From Catenulispora sp. EB89 (GTDB lineage: Bacteria > Actinomycetota > Actinomycetes > Streptomycetales > Catenulisporaceae), in the NCBI RefSeq assembly GCF_041261445.1, contig NZ_JBGCCU010000002.1:496001-560000 (forward strand): DNA of 64,000 bases, in the 5' to 3' direction. Under the pieces are notes generated by a model, which was given only the letters and a program-made list of their open reading frames with translations, made no database searches and was not told the origin of the DNA. The stretch's first letter is position 1, and each line of letters begins with the position of its first letter. A program made the position numbers and the translations under genes. Below are positions 7,367-15,178 of this stretch, piece by piece.

Positions 7367-8374
7367 CTAGTGCCCGTGGCGCTCCGGCTTCACGGGCCGC
7401 GTCATCAGTTCCTTGAGCATCTCCGCCGGCGCCCGGCCGTCGTGCACGATCGCCACCACCGTCTCGGCGATCGGCATCTCCACGCCGTGCCGGTCTGCCA
7501 GCTCCAGCACCGCCTCACACGATTTCACGCCCTCGGCGGTCTGCTTCACCTCCGCCTGCGCCTGCTCCAGCGTCAGCCCGCGCCCGAGGTGCACGCCGAA
7601 GCTGCGGTTGCGGGACAGCGGCGAGGCGCAGGTGGCCACCAGGTCGCCGAGCCCGGCCAGGCCCGAGAACGTGTAGGGATCGGCGCCCAGCGCCGCGCCG
7701 AGCCGCGCGGTCTCGGCCAGCCCGCGGGTGATGATGGTCGCCTTGGTGTTGTCGCCGAAGCCCATGCCGTCGGCGATGCCGACCGCCAGGCCGATGACGT
7801 TCTTCACCACGCCGCCGAGTTCCACGCCGGTCACGTCGCTGGCGGTGTAGGTGCGGAAGTAGGGGCCGTTCGTGGCGGCCTGCAGGCGCAGCGCCACGTC
7901 CTCGTCGCGGCTGGCCACCACCGAGGCGGCGGGCTGGCGGCGGGCGATCTCCGGGGAGAGGTTGGGGCCGGACAGGACCGCGACGCGCTCGCGGCCGAAG
8001 CCGGTCAGCTCGCGGATCACCTCGGTCATGCGCTTGGCGGTGCCGACTTCCAGGCCCTTCATCAGCGACACCAGGACGGTGTCCGGGCCGATGAGGTCCT
8101 TCCAGGCGGTGAGGTTCGCGCGCAGCGTCTGGGCCGGGACGCTCAGGTACGCGAACTCCGCGCCGGCCAGCGCCTCGGCGGCGTCGGTGGTGGCGCGGAC
8201 CTCGTCGGGGAGGCGGACGCCGGGGAAGTACTCGGCGTTCTCGTGGTCGGCGTTGATCGCGGCGATCTGCGCCTCGCGGCGTCCGACCATCACGACCTCG
8301 TTGCCGGCGTCGGCCAGGACGATGCTCATCGCCGTGCCCCACATGCCGGTGCCGAAGACGGCACAACGCCTCAT
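7367..8374 (-). CDS. gpsA: NAD(P)-dependent glycerol-3-phosphate dehydrogenase
   Basis: A 335-residue enzyme that reduces dihydroxyacetone phosphate to sn-glycerol 3-phosphate, the backbone for phospholipids. It opens with the Rossmann fingerprint GTGMWGTAMS (residues 8-17) and contains VLSGPNLSPEIA and the catalytic-lysine region VELGGVVKNVIGLAVGI, then NTKATIITRGLAE and the C-terminal substrate loop SPLSRNRSFG. The ATG is chosen over a longer frame because it overlaps the plsC stop by ATGA, which gives tight coupling. The plsC-gpsA pair therefore couples acceptor synthesis to acylation. Confidence 0.95.
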   Translation of the reverse strand: MRRCAVFGTGMWGTAMSIVLADAGNEVVMVGRREAQIAAINADHENAEYFPGVRLPDEVRATTDAAEALAGAEFAYLSVPAQTLRANLTAWKDLIGPDTVLVSLMKGLEVGTAKRMTEVIRELTGFGRERVAVLSGPNLSPEIARRQPAASVVASRDEDVALRLQAATNGPYFRTYTASDVTGVELGGVVKNVIGLAVGIADGMGFGDNTKATIITRGLAETARLGAALGADPYTFSGLAGLGDLVATCASPLSRNRSFGVHLGRGLTLEQAQAEVKQTAEGVKSCEAVLELADRHGVEMPIAETVVAIVHDGRAPAEMLKELMTRPVKPERHGH

Positions 8375-9207
8375 GCGCTCTCGACCTGCTTTCCGCTGTC
8401 GCCGTTCTCGTGCTCGTGCTTGTTCTCGTGCTTGTTCTCGGGCTCGGTGTCGAGCTCGTTCTCGCCGTTCTCGCCGTTGTCGTCCCCGTTGACCGGCACG
8501 TAGCGCACCGCCGGCGGGGCCTCGCCGCGCACCTTCGCCAGCAGCTCGGTGACCGCGTCCATGATGCGGTCGGTCGCCTCGCGCAGCGTCTCCGCGTTCT
8601 GCGGGAGGCCGCGCAGGTCGTCCAGGTCCACCGGCGGACCGGCCAGCATGATCATCCTCTTGCGCGGCAGCAGGTGCGGCCTCTTCTCGTGGTACGCCAG
8701 GATCTCCTGCGCACCCCACTGTGCCACCGGGACGACCGGACAGCCCGTCGCCAGCGCGATCCGCGCCGCGCCGCTCTTGGCCGCCATCGGCCACAGGCCG
8801 GGGTCGCGCGTGATCGTGCCCTCCGGATACAGCGCGACCGCCTGGCCGTCGTTCACCGCGGCGATCGCGTCGCGCAGCGCGTTGGCCGCGTCCGCGCTGT
8901 CCCGGTAGACCGGGATCTGCTTCGCCGCGCGCAGCACCCCGCCGACGAACTTGTTCTTGAACACCCCGGACTTGGCCAGGAACCGCGGGACGCGGCCGTT
9001 GCCGTAGACGTAGTGGCCGAACGCGAGCGCGTCCACGTGCGAGATGTGATTGGCCGCGATCACCACGCCGCCGGCCTCCGGGATGTTCTCCCCGCCGCGC
9101 CAGTCCCGCTTCATCAGCACGCGCAGCAGTGGCACTAACACCACAACGATGAACCTGAAGGCCGCGCCCTGTTTCCTCGGCGGCCGGTAGGGGGTGCTGG
9201 AGGGCAT
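8371..9207 (-). CDS. plsC: 1-acyl-sn-glycerol-3-phosphate acyltransferase (PlsC family)
   Basis: About 278 residues with the acyltransferase motifs in order: NHISHVD (the HX4D catalytic box), a GVFKNKFVGGVLR segment, YPEGTIT, and PVVPVAQWG. It probably acylates lysophosphatidic acid at the membrane using an N-terminal hydrophobic stretch (FRFIVVVLVPLLRVLM). The last 35 or so residues are an unusual tail rich in Glu, Asn, His and Asp built from ENGEN and ENKHE-type units. The start is uncertain: ATG 9207 gives the normal N-terminus, and a TTG at 9243 would add 12 residues. It overlaps gpsA by 4 bp. Confidence 0.88.
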   Translation of the reverse strand: MPSSTPYRPPRKQGAAFRFIVVVLVPLLRVLMKRDWRGGENIPEAGGVVIAANHISHVDALAFGHYVYGNGRVPRFLAKSGVFKNKFVGGVLRAAKQIPVYRDSADAANALRDAIAAVNDGQAVALYPEGTITRDPGLWPMAAKSGAARIALATGCPVVPVAQWGAQEILAYHEKRPHLLPRKRMIMLAGPPVDLDDLRGLPQNAETLREATDRIMDAVTELLAKVRGEAPPAVRYVPVNGDDNGENGENELDTEPENKHENKHEHENGDSGKQVESA

Positions 9208-9281
9208 CCCCCAAGTGTTCCCGAGTGCGGGGCGTCCGAACAAGTACGCCGGTCGTCGTCCCGGCGTGACAGGATCAAGTC

Positions 9282-10019
9282 ATGCCCCGGTCAGACCTCT
9301 CCGAGCTCGGTGCGAGCAGCACCCCGCGCGCCGCGGACGCCACCCCCTGGTGCCTGGTGGTACCGGTGAAACGACTGGGGCAGGCCAAGACCCGCCTGGC
9401 CGGCCCGGACATGCCCCCAGCGCTGCGCGAAAGGCTGGCTTTGGCCTTCGCCGCGGACGCGGTGGAAGCGGCCCTTTCGGCGTCCCGGATAGCGCACGCG
9501 GTGGTGGTGACCGACGACCCCCGGGCCGCCGAACTCCTCACCGCGATCGGCGCGATGATCGTCCCCGACAAGCCCGACGCGGGATTGAATACCGCATTCT
9601 TGTTCGGTGCCGCAGCCGCCCGCCGCGAATTCGGAACCGAAATGGGTATCGCCGCCTGCACAGCGGATCTCCCGGCATTACGCGCCACCGAGTTGGATAT
9701 CGCACTTGCGCACATTTCTTCGGCCGCGCACAACTCCCCCGCCACCCGCCATTTCATCGCCGACGCCCACGACATCGGCACGACGATGCTCTTCGCACCC
9801 CCCGCCACGGAACTGAACCCCCGCTTCGGCGGCCCCTCCCGAGCAGCCCACACCGCCAGCGGCGCCCTGGAACTGCCCCCACTCCCGCCCACCGGCATCA
9901 GCTCCCTGCGACGCGACGTCGACACCGCGGCGGACCTCGCCGACGCCCTCCGCCTGGGCGTAGGACCACACACCACCGAGATCTGGAGCGCACGGGACCG
10001 AGTCGCCTCGGGTGTATAA
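9282..10019 (+). CDS. cofC: 2-phospho-L-lactate (phosphoenolpyruvate) guanylyltransferase, F420 biosynthesis
   Basis: A 245-residue nucleotidyltransferase of the CofC/FbiD family, which activates phospholactate or phosphoenolpyruvate with GTP for coenzyme F420. Diagnostic parts are WCLVVPVKRLGQAKTRL (nucleotide-binding start, near residue 23), VVVTDDPRAA, LNTAFLFGAA and CTADLPALRATEL with its metal-binding acidic residue, plus GTTMLFAPP and LNPRFGGPS. It is divergent from plsC. The other fbi genes are not in this window. Its 3' end is followed within a few bases by a small OB-fold-like gene. Confidence 0.9.
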   Translation: MPRSDLSELGASSTPRAADATPWCLVVPVKRLGQAKTRLAGPDMPPALRERLALAFAADAVEAALSASRIAHAVVVTDDPRAAELLTAIGAMIVPDKPDAGLNTAFLFGAAAARREFGTEMGIAACTADLPALRATELDIALAHISSAAHNSPATRHFIADAHDIGTTMLFAPPATELNPRFGGPSRAAHTASGALELPPLPPTGISSLRRDVDTAADLADALRLGVGPHTTEIWSARDRVASGV

Positions 10020-10026
10020 ACAGTGC

Positions 10027-10245
10027 GTGACACGCAAAGAGGCCCAAGGCACCGCAAGGGTTTTCGACCCCACGACCCGCACCGGCACCCTCCTGCTCGA
10101 CGACGGCACGGAGGTCGCCTTCGACACCGCCGCCTTCGACGCCGGCGGCCTCCGCCTGCTCCGCATCGGCCAGCGCGTGAAGATGCGCGTGGAGGACGGC
10201 CGGGTCACGGCAGTGACGCTGGTGACGCTGCCCCTGCCGGAGTAG
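10027..10245 (+). CDS. Small cold-shock-domain-like protein
   Basis: A protein of about 72 residues beginning MTRKEAQGTARVFDPTTRTG, then TLLLDDGTEVAFDTAAFDAG and a closing strand RIGQRVKMRVEDGRVTAV. The strand pattern and the GT-x-V-F-D opening resemble a cold-shock/OB fold, but the RNP aromatic motifs (FGFI, VFVH) are missing, so nucleic-acid binding is doubtful. GTG 10027 is chosen; an in-frame GTG at 10012 would overlap cofC. It is probably co-transcribed with cofC and ends before a hairpin at 10359-10385. Confidence 0.65.
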   Translation: MTRKEAQGTARVFDPTTRTGTLLLDDGTEVAFDTAAFDAGGLRLLRIGQRVKMRVEDGRVTAVTLVTLPLPE

Positions 10246-10358
10246 GGCGGGGCGCGGCCTGAGGGCGCCCGAGAGAGCGCCTGAGCCAGCACACCAAGCC
10301 GCGCCGGCAACCGGCACAGCCACAGACCGCGCCCCGACCGACCAAGCCGAGCCAGCCG

Positions 10359-10385
10359 CCGCACAGACCGCCGGGCGGTCTGCGG
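10359..10385 (+). terminator. Hairpin downstream of cofC / small OB gene
   Basis: AGACCG and CGGTCT arms around CCGG, extended by CCGC/GCGG with a 2-nt bulge. It lies about 114 bp after the small gene's stop. There is no T-tract. Confidence 0.45.
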
Positions 10386-10510
10386 CACGCCATCGGCTGC
10401 GCCTGCGCACACCAAGCAGTTGCAACAACCTCGATCCCACCGCCCGCGCCGCTCGCGACGACCACTCGCTCAAGCAGAGTGGCCGCGTGCTCGCCCAAGC
10501 CAGCCACGGC

Positions 10511-10767
10511 CACCGGCAGCCCGGTCGCCGAGCGCACTAGCCACTCTGTTGAAGGCAAGTGCCCACGCCATCGCCCGCACATCGAGCAGCAGCGACAGCC
10601 TCGACCCAAGCATCTCGCCGCCACCGACAGCCCGGTCGCCGAGCACACCAGGCACTCGCTGAAGCAACGGCCCACGCCATCGCCTGCACATCGAGCGGCT
10701 ACGACGGCCTCGACCCAAGCATCTCGCCGCCGCCGGCAGCCCGGTCGCCGACTCGCTGAAGCAACTA
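10511..10767. repeat. 109-bp imperfect tandem repeat, about 2.5 copies, in a 770-bp gene-free stretch
   Basis: A partial copy (10511-10561), a full copy (10562-10670, 109 bp) and a copy with a 12-bp deletion (10671-10767) share long identical blocks, for example CCCGGTCGCCGA and CTCGACCCAAGC. The unit length is not a multiple of three. Minus-strand translations across it are Cys/Arg/Gly-rich and change frame from copy to copy, so coding is unlikely. The stretches 10386-10510 and 10768-10931 hold more degenerate related words and nothing else I can name. Together with the terminators this accounts for the gap 10246-11015. Confidence 0.75.
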
Positions 10768-10931
10768 CCCGCGCTCGCCCCAGTCAGCCCAGCCATCGGC
10801 CTCAGCCCGACCGGCAGCCGCAACCGCCGGAGCACACCAGCCCGCGCGCGACATCCCCATCAGCTCGCAGCCCGCGGGACATCATCATCTGAATCATCTG
10901 AGCACTCTGACTCGCCGCCCCCGCGCATGCG

Positions 10932-10964
10932 ACGAGGCGGCGCCCGCCAGGGGCACCGCCTCGT
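10932..10964 (-). terminator. hupS terminator hairpin
   Basis: A 13-bp stem (ACGAGGCGGCGCC with CGAGGCGGTGCC-type complement, one G:T) around an 7-nt loop, 52 bp beyond the hupS stop on its strand. No T-tract. Confidence 0.6.
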
Positions 10965-11015
10965 ATCAGGCTGCTGGGACAGCGGTCCCGGCCGTCATAC
11001 CATCACCGCGCGGAG

Positions 11016-11726
11016 TCAGCGCTTCGCGGCGGTCTTCTTCGCGGGCGCCTTCTTGGCGGTGGTGCGCTTGGCCGGGGCCGCCTTCTTTGCCGGGGCCTTG
11101 GCGACCTTCTTCGCGACCGGTCGGGCCGCTGCCTTCTTGGCCGGGGTGGCCTTCTTGGCCGGGGCCTTCTTGGCGGTGGCGGCCTTCTTGGCCGCCGCCT
11201 TCACGACGGTCGCCTTCTTGGCGGCGGCCTTCTTGGCCGGGGCCGCCTTCTTTGCCGGGGCCTTCTTGACCGGGGCCGCCTTCTTGGCGGTGGCCTTGAC
11301 GGCGGTCTTCTTCGCGACGACCTTCTTCGCCGGGGCGGCCTTGGCGGCGGTCGCCTTGGCCGCGGTCTTCTTGGCCGGGGCCGCCTTCTTGGCGGTGGCC
11401 TTCACGGTGGTCTTCTTGGCGGCGGCCTTGGCGGCGGCGGGGGCCTTCTTGTCGCCGTTGACCATGTCCTTGAAGCCCTGACCCGCCTTGAACTTCGGCG
11501 CGGAGGAGGCCTTGACCTTCACCGCCTCGCCGGTGCGCGGGTTGCGGGCGGTGCGCGCCGGGCGCTTGACCTTCTCGAAGGAGCCGAATCCGGTGATGGA
11601 GACCTTGGTCCCCGAGGCCACCGAGGCGATGATCGCGTCCAGGACCGCGTCGACCGCGTCCCCGGCGTCCTTCTTGGACGCAGCGAGCTTGTCGGCGACG
11701 GCCTCGATCAGCTGGGCCTTGTTCAT
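11016..11726 (-). CDS. hupS: HU-family nucleoid protein with long Lys/Ala-rich tail (HupS type)
   Basis: A 236-residue protein with two parts. Residues 1-95 are a standard HU domain: [14 protein letters not shown], the [21 protein letters not shown]-binding arm region, then [17 protein letters not shown]. Residues from about 105 to the end are a basic tail of [21 protein letters not shown] and similar units, like linker histone H1 tails. HupS/Hlp-type proteins of actinobacteria compact DNA, in Streptomyces notably in spores. The start follows a purine-rich GGGTAGGTAG. Its own terminator lies just downstream, so it is probably monocistronic. Confidence 0.95.
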   Translation of the reverse strand: MNKAQLIEAVADKLAASKKDAGDAVDAVLDAIIASVASGTKVSITGFGSFEKVKRPARTARNPRTGEAVKVKASSAPKFKAGQGFKDMVNGDKKAPAAAKAAAKKTTVKATAKKAAPAKKTAAKATAAKAAPAKKVVAKKTAVKATAKKAAPVKKAPAKKAAPAKKAAAKKATVVKAAAKKAATAKKAPAKKATPAKKAAARPVAKKVAKAPAKKAAPAKRTTAKKAPAKKTAAKR

Positions 11727-11857
11727 GTCTACCTACCCTTGGGGCTGTTGGTACGTCTTGCTCTGATTTCGGCCGTACGTCGCATGCTTGCTCCGTATCA
11801 GAACCAATCGCACCGTATGGTGGCGCCAGAGGGCGAATCAAATACCTAGGGGTTAAA

Positions 11858-12154
11858 TCACCCTTGTGTCGCAGTGTTTTTCCCAGAAGGGGTGTCTGCG
11901 GGGCCGGAAACGGGGGTGGAAACCGCCCCGGGAGCGAGGATCGCGAGTTCGCTGAAAAACTCTTCCAAACGGTGTGCCGCGACCGTCACGTCATGCCGCG
12001 ACAAAGCGGTGATGGCGAGCACCCGCTTGGTGAGTTCGGCACGCCGCTGCGCGGGGATGCGCGGATCGCCGAGCGCCTTGTGGACGTCCTTCAGACGCGC
12101 CGCGAAGGCCGCATAACGCGAAGGGCGGGGCCGCAGAGGCGCGTCGGGTGACAT
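11858..12154 (-). CDS. Conserved small hypothetical protein
   Basis: A 98-residue protein with a helical core: RYAAFAARLKDVHKALGDP, then RRAELTKRVLAITALSRHDV and AAHRLEEFFSELA, followed by a Ser/Thr/Pro/Gly-rich disordered tail. I do not recognise a named domain. Genes of this kind sit between leuD and hupS in Streptomyces relatives as I recall, which supports its being real. It reads in the same direction as leuCD and hupS and starts 110 bp after the leuD stop, with a candidate GTGAATG start region. Confidence 0.6.
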   Translation of the reverse strand: MSPDAPLRPRPSRYAAFAARLKDVHKALGDPRIPAQRRAELTKRVLAITALSRHDVTVAAHRLEEFFSELAILAPGAVSTPVSGPADTPSGKNTATQG

Positions 12155-12264
12155 TCACCCATAGTGCCCCTGGGCCCCGCCCAAGAAGAAACTGATCAAG
12201 AGGTGACGTCAGCCGACGCCGCCGACCTTCACGCCGCCGTCGACCTTCACGCCCGCGCCACGCC

Positions 12265-12864
12265 TCACACCGCCGCCGGCAGCGTCTTCGGCTTGAACCC
12301 CGGACGCGTCTCCTCGAACCCGTCGATCGCCTCGGCGTGCCGCAGCGTCAGGCTGATGTCGTCCAGCCCCTCCAGCAGCCGCCAGCGCGTGTAGTCGTCC
12401 ACCTCGAAGCTGAACACGTGCCCCTCGACCCGCACCTCGCGGGCCTCGAGGTCGACCGTCACCTCCAGCTCCGGGTTCTCCTCCACCAGCTTCCACAGGA
12501 GCTCGATGTCCTCCTGCTTCAGCACGGCGGTCAGCAGCCCGTCCTTGGCCGAGTTGCCGCGGAAGATGTCGGCGAACCGCGCCGAGAGCACCACCTTGAA
12601 CCCGTAGTCCTTCAGCGCCCACACCGCGTGCTCGCGCGAGGAGCCGGTGCCGAAGTCGGGTCCGGCGACCAGCACCGTCACGTCCTGGTACTGCGCCTGG
12701 TTCAGGATGAACTCCGGGTCCGCGCGCCAGGCCGCGAACAGCCCGTCCTCGAATCCGGTACGCGTGATGCGCTTGAGGTACACCGCCGGGATGATCTGGT
12801 CGGTGTCGACGTTGGAGCGGCGCAGCGGCAGCGCGCGCCCGGTGTGCGTCGTGAACTTCTCCAT
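12265..12864 (-). CDS. leuD: 3-isopropylmalate dehydratase small subunit
   Basis: A 199-residue swivel-domain subunit of isopropylmalate isomerase, which interconverts 2- and 3-isopropylmalate in leucine synthesis together with LeuC. Family marks are [17 protein letters not shown] near the start, [20 protein letters not shown] (substrate-binding GSSREHA) and [15 protein letters not shown]. It lies 31 bp downstream of leuC on the same strand and is surely co-transcribed. NdgR is the expected regulator. Confidence 0.96.
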   Translation of the reverse strand: MEKFTTHTGRALPLRRSNVDTDQIIPAVYLKRITRTGFEDGLFAAWRADPEFILNQAQYQDVTVLVAGPDFGTGSSREHAVWALKDYGFKVVLSARFADIFRGNSAKDGLLTAVLKQEDIELLWKLVEENPELEVTVDLEAREVRVEGHVFSFEVDDYTRWRLLEGLDDISLTLRHAEAIDGFEETRPGFKPKTLPAAV

Positions 12865-12895
12865 GACTGTCCTCGCTCCTAAAATCTCTGCCGGC

Positions 12896-14305
12896 TCAGG
12901 CGGCCAGATCCGACGGGGACGACAGGGTCCCCCTGACCGCGGTCGCGGCGGCCACCAGCGGCGACACCAGGTGCGTGCGCCCGCCCTTGCCCTGCCGCCC
13001 CTCGAAGTTACGGTTGGACGTGGACGCCGAGCGCTCGCCGGGGGCCAGCTGGTCGGGGTTCATGCCCAGGCACATCGAGCAGCCGGCGAACCGCCACTCG
13101 GCGCCGGCCGCGGTGAACACCTCGTGCAGGCCCTCGGCCTCGGCCTCCAGCCGCACCCGCGCCGAGCCCGGCACGACGAGCATCCGGACGCCGTCGGCCA
13201 CCTTGCGGCCCTTGATGACGGCGGCTGCGGCGCGCAGGTCCTCCAGCCGGCCGTTGGTGCACGAGCCGAGGAAGACGGTGTCCACCTTGATCTCGCGCAG
13301 CGGCGTGCCGGCCTCCAGGCCCATGTATTCCAACGCCTTGCGCGCCGCGACCTTGTCGGTCTCCACGCCGAAGTCCGTCTCCGGGTCCGGGACCGACGCC
13401 GACAGCGGCAGGCCCTGGCCGGGGTTGGTGCCCCAGGTGACGTACGGGGTCAGCGCGTCGCCGTCGATGACCACCTCGGCGTCGAAGGTCGCGCCCTCGT
13501 CGGTGCGCAGCGTCTTCCAGTAGGCGACCGCCGCGTCCCAGTCGGCGCCCTCGGCGGGCGCGTGCGCGCGCCCCTTCAGGTACGCGAACGTGGTCTCGTC
13601 CGGCGCGATCATCCCGGCGCGGGCGCCGGCCTCGATGGACATGTTGCAGACCGTCATCCGGCCCTCCATCGACAGCTTCTCGATGGCCTCGCCGCGGTAC
13701 TCCAGGACGTAGCCCTGCCCGCCGCCGGTGCCGATCTGCGCGATGACCGCGAGCACCACGTCCTTGGCGGTGACGCCCTCGGCCAGCGCGCCGGTGACGG
13801 TGACGGCCATCGTCTTGAACGGCTTCAGCGGCAGCGTCTGGGTGGCCAGCACGTGCTCGACCTCGCTGGTGCCGATGCCGAACGCCAGCGCGCCGAAGGC
13901 GCCGTGGGTCGAGGTGTGCGAGTCGCCGCACACCACGGTCATGCCGGGCTGGGTCAGGCCCAGCTGCGGGCCGACGACGTGCACGATGCCCTGCTGGGCG
14001 TCGCCCAGGGAGTGGATCCGCACGCCGAAGTCGGCGCAGTTCTTGCGCAGCGTCTCGATCTGCAGCCGCGACACCGGGTCGGCGATCGGCTTGTCGATCT
14101 CCAGCGTGGGGGTGTTGTGGTCCTCGGTGGCGATGGTGAGATCGGGGCGGCGCACGGACCGGCCGGCCTGGCGGAGTCCGTCGAACGCCTGCGGCGAGGT
14201 CACCTCGTGCAGCAGGTGGAGGTCGATGTAGAGCAGGTCGGGCTCGCCGTCGGCCGAGCGGACCACGTGGTCCGCCCACACCTTTTCGGCCAGGGTGTGG
14301 GGCAT
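12896..14305 (-). CDS. leuC: 3-isopropylmalate dehydratase large subunit
   Basis: A 469-residue aconitase-family subunit carrying the [4Fe-4S] cluster. The cluster cysteines are in [13 protein letters not shown] (about 340-352) and [15 protein letters not shown] (about 400-414). [16 protein letters not shown] (about 130-145) is the other active-site signature. It works with LeuD in leucine synthesis and its lower-coordinate end abuts leuD. The divergent ndgR gene begins 129 bp away, with a palindrome between them. Confidence 0.97.
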   Translation of the reverse strand: MPHTLAEKVWADHVVRSADGEPDLLYIDLHLLHEVTSPQAFDGLRQAGRSVRRPDLTIATEDHNTPTLEIDKPIADPVSRLQIETLRKNCADFGVRIHSLGDAQQGIVHVVGPQLGLTQPGMTVVCGDSHTSTHGAFGALAFGIGTSEVEHVLATQTLPLKPFKTMAVTVTGALAEGVTAKDVVLAVIAQIGTGGGQGYVLEYRGEAIEKLSMEGRMTVCNMSIEAGARAGMIAPDETTFAYLKGRAHAPAEGADWDAAVAYWKTLRTDEGATFDAEVVIDGDALTPYVTWGTNPGQGLPLSASVPDPETDFGVETDKVAARKALEYMGLEAGTPLREIKVDTVFLGSCTNGRLEDLRAAAAVIKGRKVADGVRMLVVPGSARVRLEAEAEGLHEVFTAAGAEWRFAGCSMCLGMNPDQLAPGERSASTSNRNFEGRQGKGGRTHLVSPLVAAATAVRGTLSSPSDLAA

Positions 14306-14401
14306 CGTCGCTCCTGTCTTCCCACTTGGATACTTCTGTTGTCGCCGATCGCGCGCCGGCGGCCGCCGCAGCGGCTTCGATCATTCCCCGCGCACGCCTT
14401 G

Positions 14402-14420
14402 CGTCTCGGGATCTGAGACG
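14402..14420. promoter_or_regulatory. Candidate NdgR operator / ndgR promoter
   Basis: CGTCTC-N7-GAGACG, perfect 6-bp arms, ending 14 bp before the ndgR ATG. A TTGCGT hexamer overlaps its left edge and could be a -35. IclR proteins of the NdgR/AreB group bind such palindromes in the leuC-ndgR gap of Streptomyces, so autoregulation and leuCD control are likely. Confidence 0.6.
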
Positions 14421-14434
14421 GCAGAATTCGGTCT

Positions 14435-15151
14435 ATGGACAACTCTAGCGGAGTCGGCGTCCTGGACAAGGCCGCCGTCGTACTCAGCGCCCTGGAAGCG
14501 GGCCCGACCACCTTGGCGGGCCTGGTCACGGCCACGGGATTGGCGCGCCCGACAGCGCACCGGCTGGCGGTGGCTCTTGAGCACCACCGTCTCGTATCCC
14601 GGGACATGCAGGGCCGCTTCATCCTCGGGCCCCGGTTGCAGGAACTGGCCTCGGCGGCCGGCGAGGACCGGCTGCTGGCCGCCGCCGGGCCCGTGCTGGC
14701 CGCGCTGCGCGACCACACCGGCGAATCGGCGCAGCTCTACCGCCGCCAGGGCGACCTGCGCGTGTGCGTGGCCGCCGCCGAGCGCATGTCAGGGCTGCGC
14801 GACACCGTGCCGATCGGCTCGGCGCTGCCGATGACGGCCGGCTCGGCGGCGCAGATCCTGCTGGCCTGGGAGGAGCCGGACCGGCTGCACCGCGGCCTGC
14901 AGGGCGCGCGCTTCACCGCGACCACGCTGGCCGGCGTGCGCCGCCGCGGCTGGGCCCAGTCGGTGGCCGAGCGCGAGCAGGGCGTGGCCTCGGTCTCGGC
15001 GCCGGTGCGCGGGCCCAACAACCGCGTCATCGCCGCGGTGTCGGTCTCCGGCCCGATCGAGCGCCTGACGCGCCAGCCGGGACGGCTGCACGCGCAGTCG
15101 GTGGTGGAGGCGGCGGCGCGGCTGAGCGAGGCTGTGAAGCGCGGCTCGTAA
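14435..15151 (+). CDS. ndgR: IclR-family regulator NdgR (AreB), leucine and amino-acid control
   Basis: A 238-residue IclR protein: an N-terminal winged helix (VLDKAAVVLSALEAGPTTLA, then TGLARPTAHRLAVALEHHRL as recognition helix, about residues 8-60) and a C-terminal effector domain with GESAQLYRRQGDLRVCVAAA and GWAQSVAEREQGVASVSAPV. Its position divergent to leuCD identifies it as NdgR/AreB, known in Streptomyces to regulate leucine genes, nitrogen use and secondary metabolism. There is no obvious Shine-Dalgarno before the ATG, so the mRNA leader may be very short. Confidence 0.93.
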   Translation: MDNSSGVGVLDKAAVVLSALEAGPTTLAGLVTATGLARPTAHRLAVALEHHRLVSRDMQGRFILGPRLQELASAAGEDRLLAAAGPVLAALRDHTGESAQLYRRQGDLRVCVAAAERMSGLRDTVPIGSALPMTAGSAAQILLAWEEPDRLHRGLQGARFTATTLAGVRRRGWAQSVAEREQGVASVSAPVRGPNNRVIAAVSVSGPIERLTRQPGRLHAQSVVEAAARLSEAVKRGS

Positions 15152-15178
15152 CGCCGTCCGCAGGAGCACACTGGACCG

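Noticed and set aside
7367-9214. 615-codon fusion of plsC and gpsA
   Set aside because: The 5' part is a wrong-frame reading of plsC. The gpsA start at 8374 has the correct N-terminus and an ATGA overlap with the plsC stop.
10205-10835. Possible minus-strand coding of a Cys/Arg-rich repeat protein before hupS
   Set aside because: The 109-bp unit is not a multiple of three, frames shift between copies and no ribosome-binding site or family pattern is found.
11016-11420. Tandem repeats in hupS as a CRISPR-like or mobile array
   Set aside because: They encode the Lys/Ala-rich tail, keep the reading frame and have no spacers.
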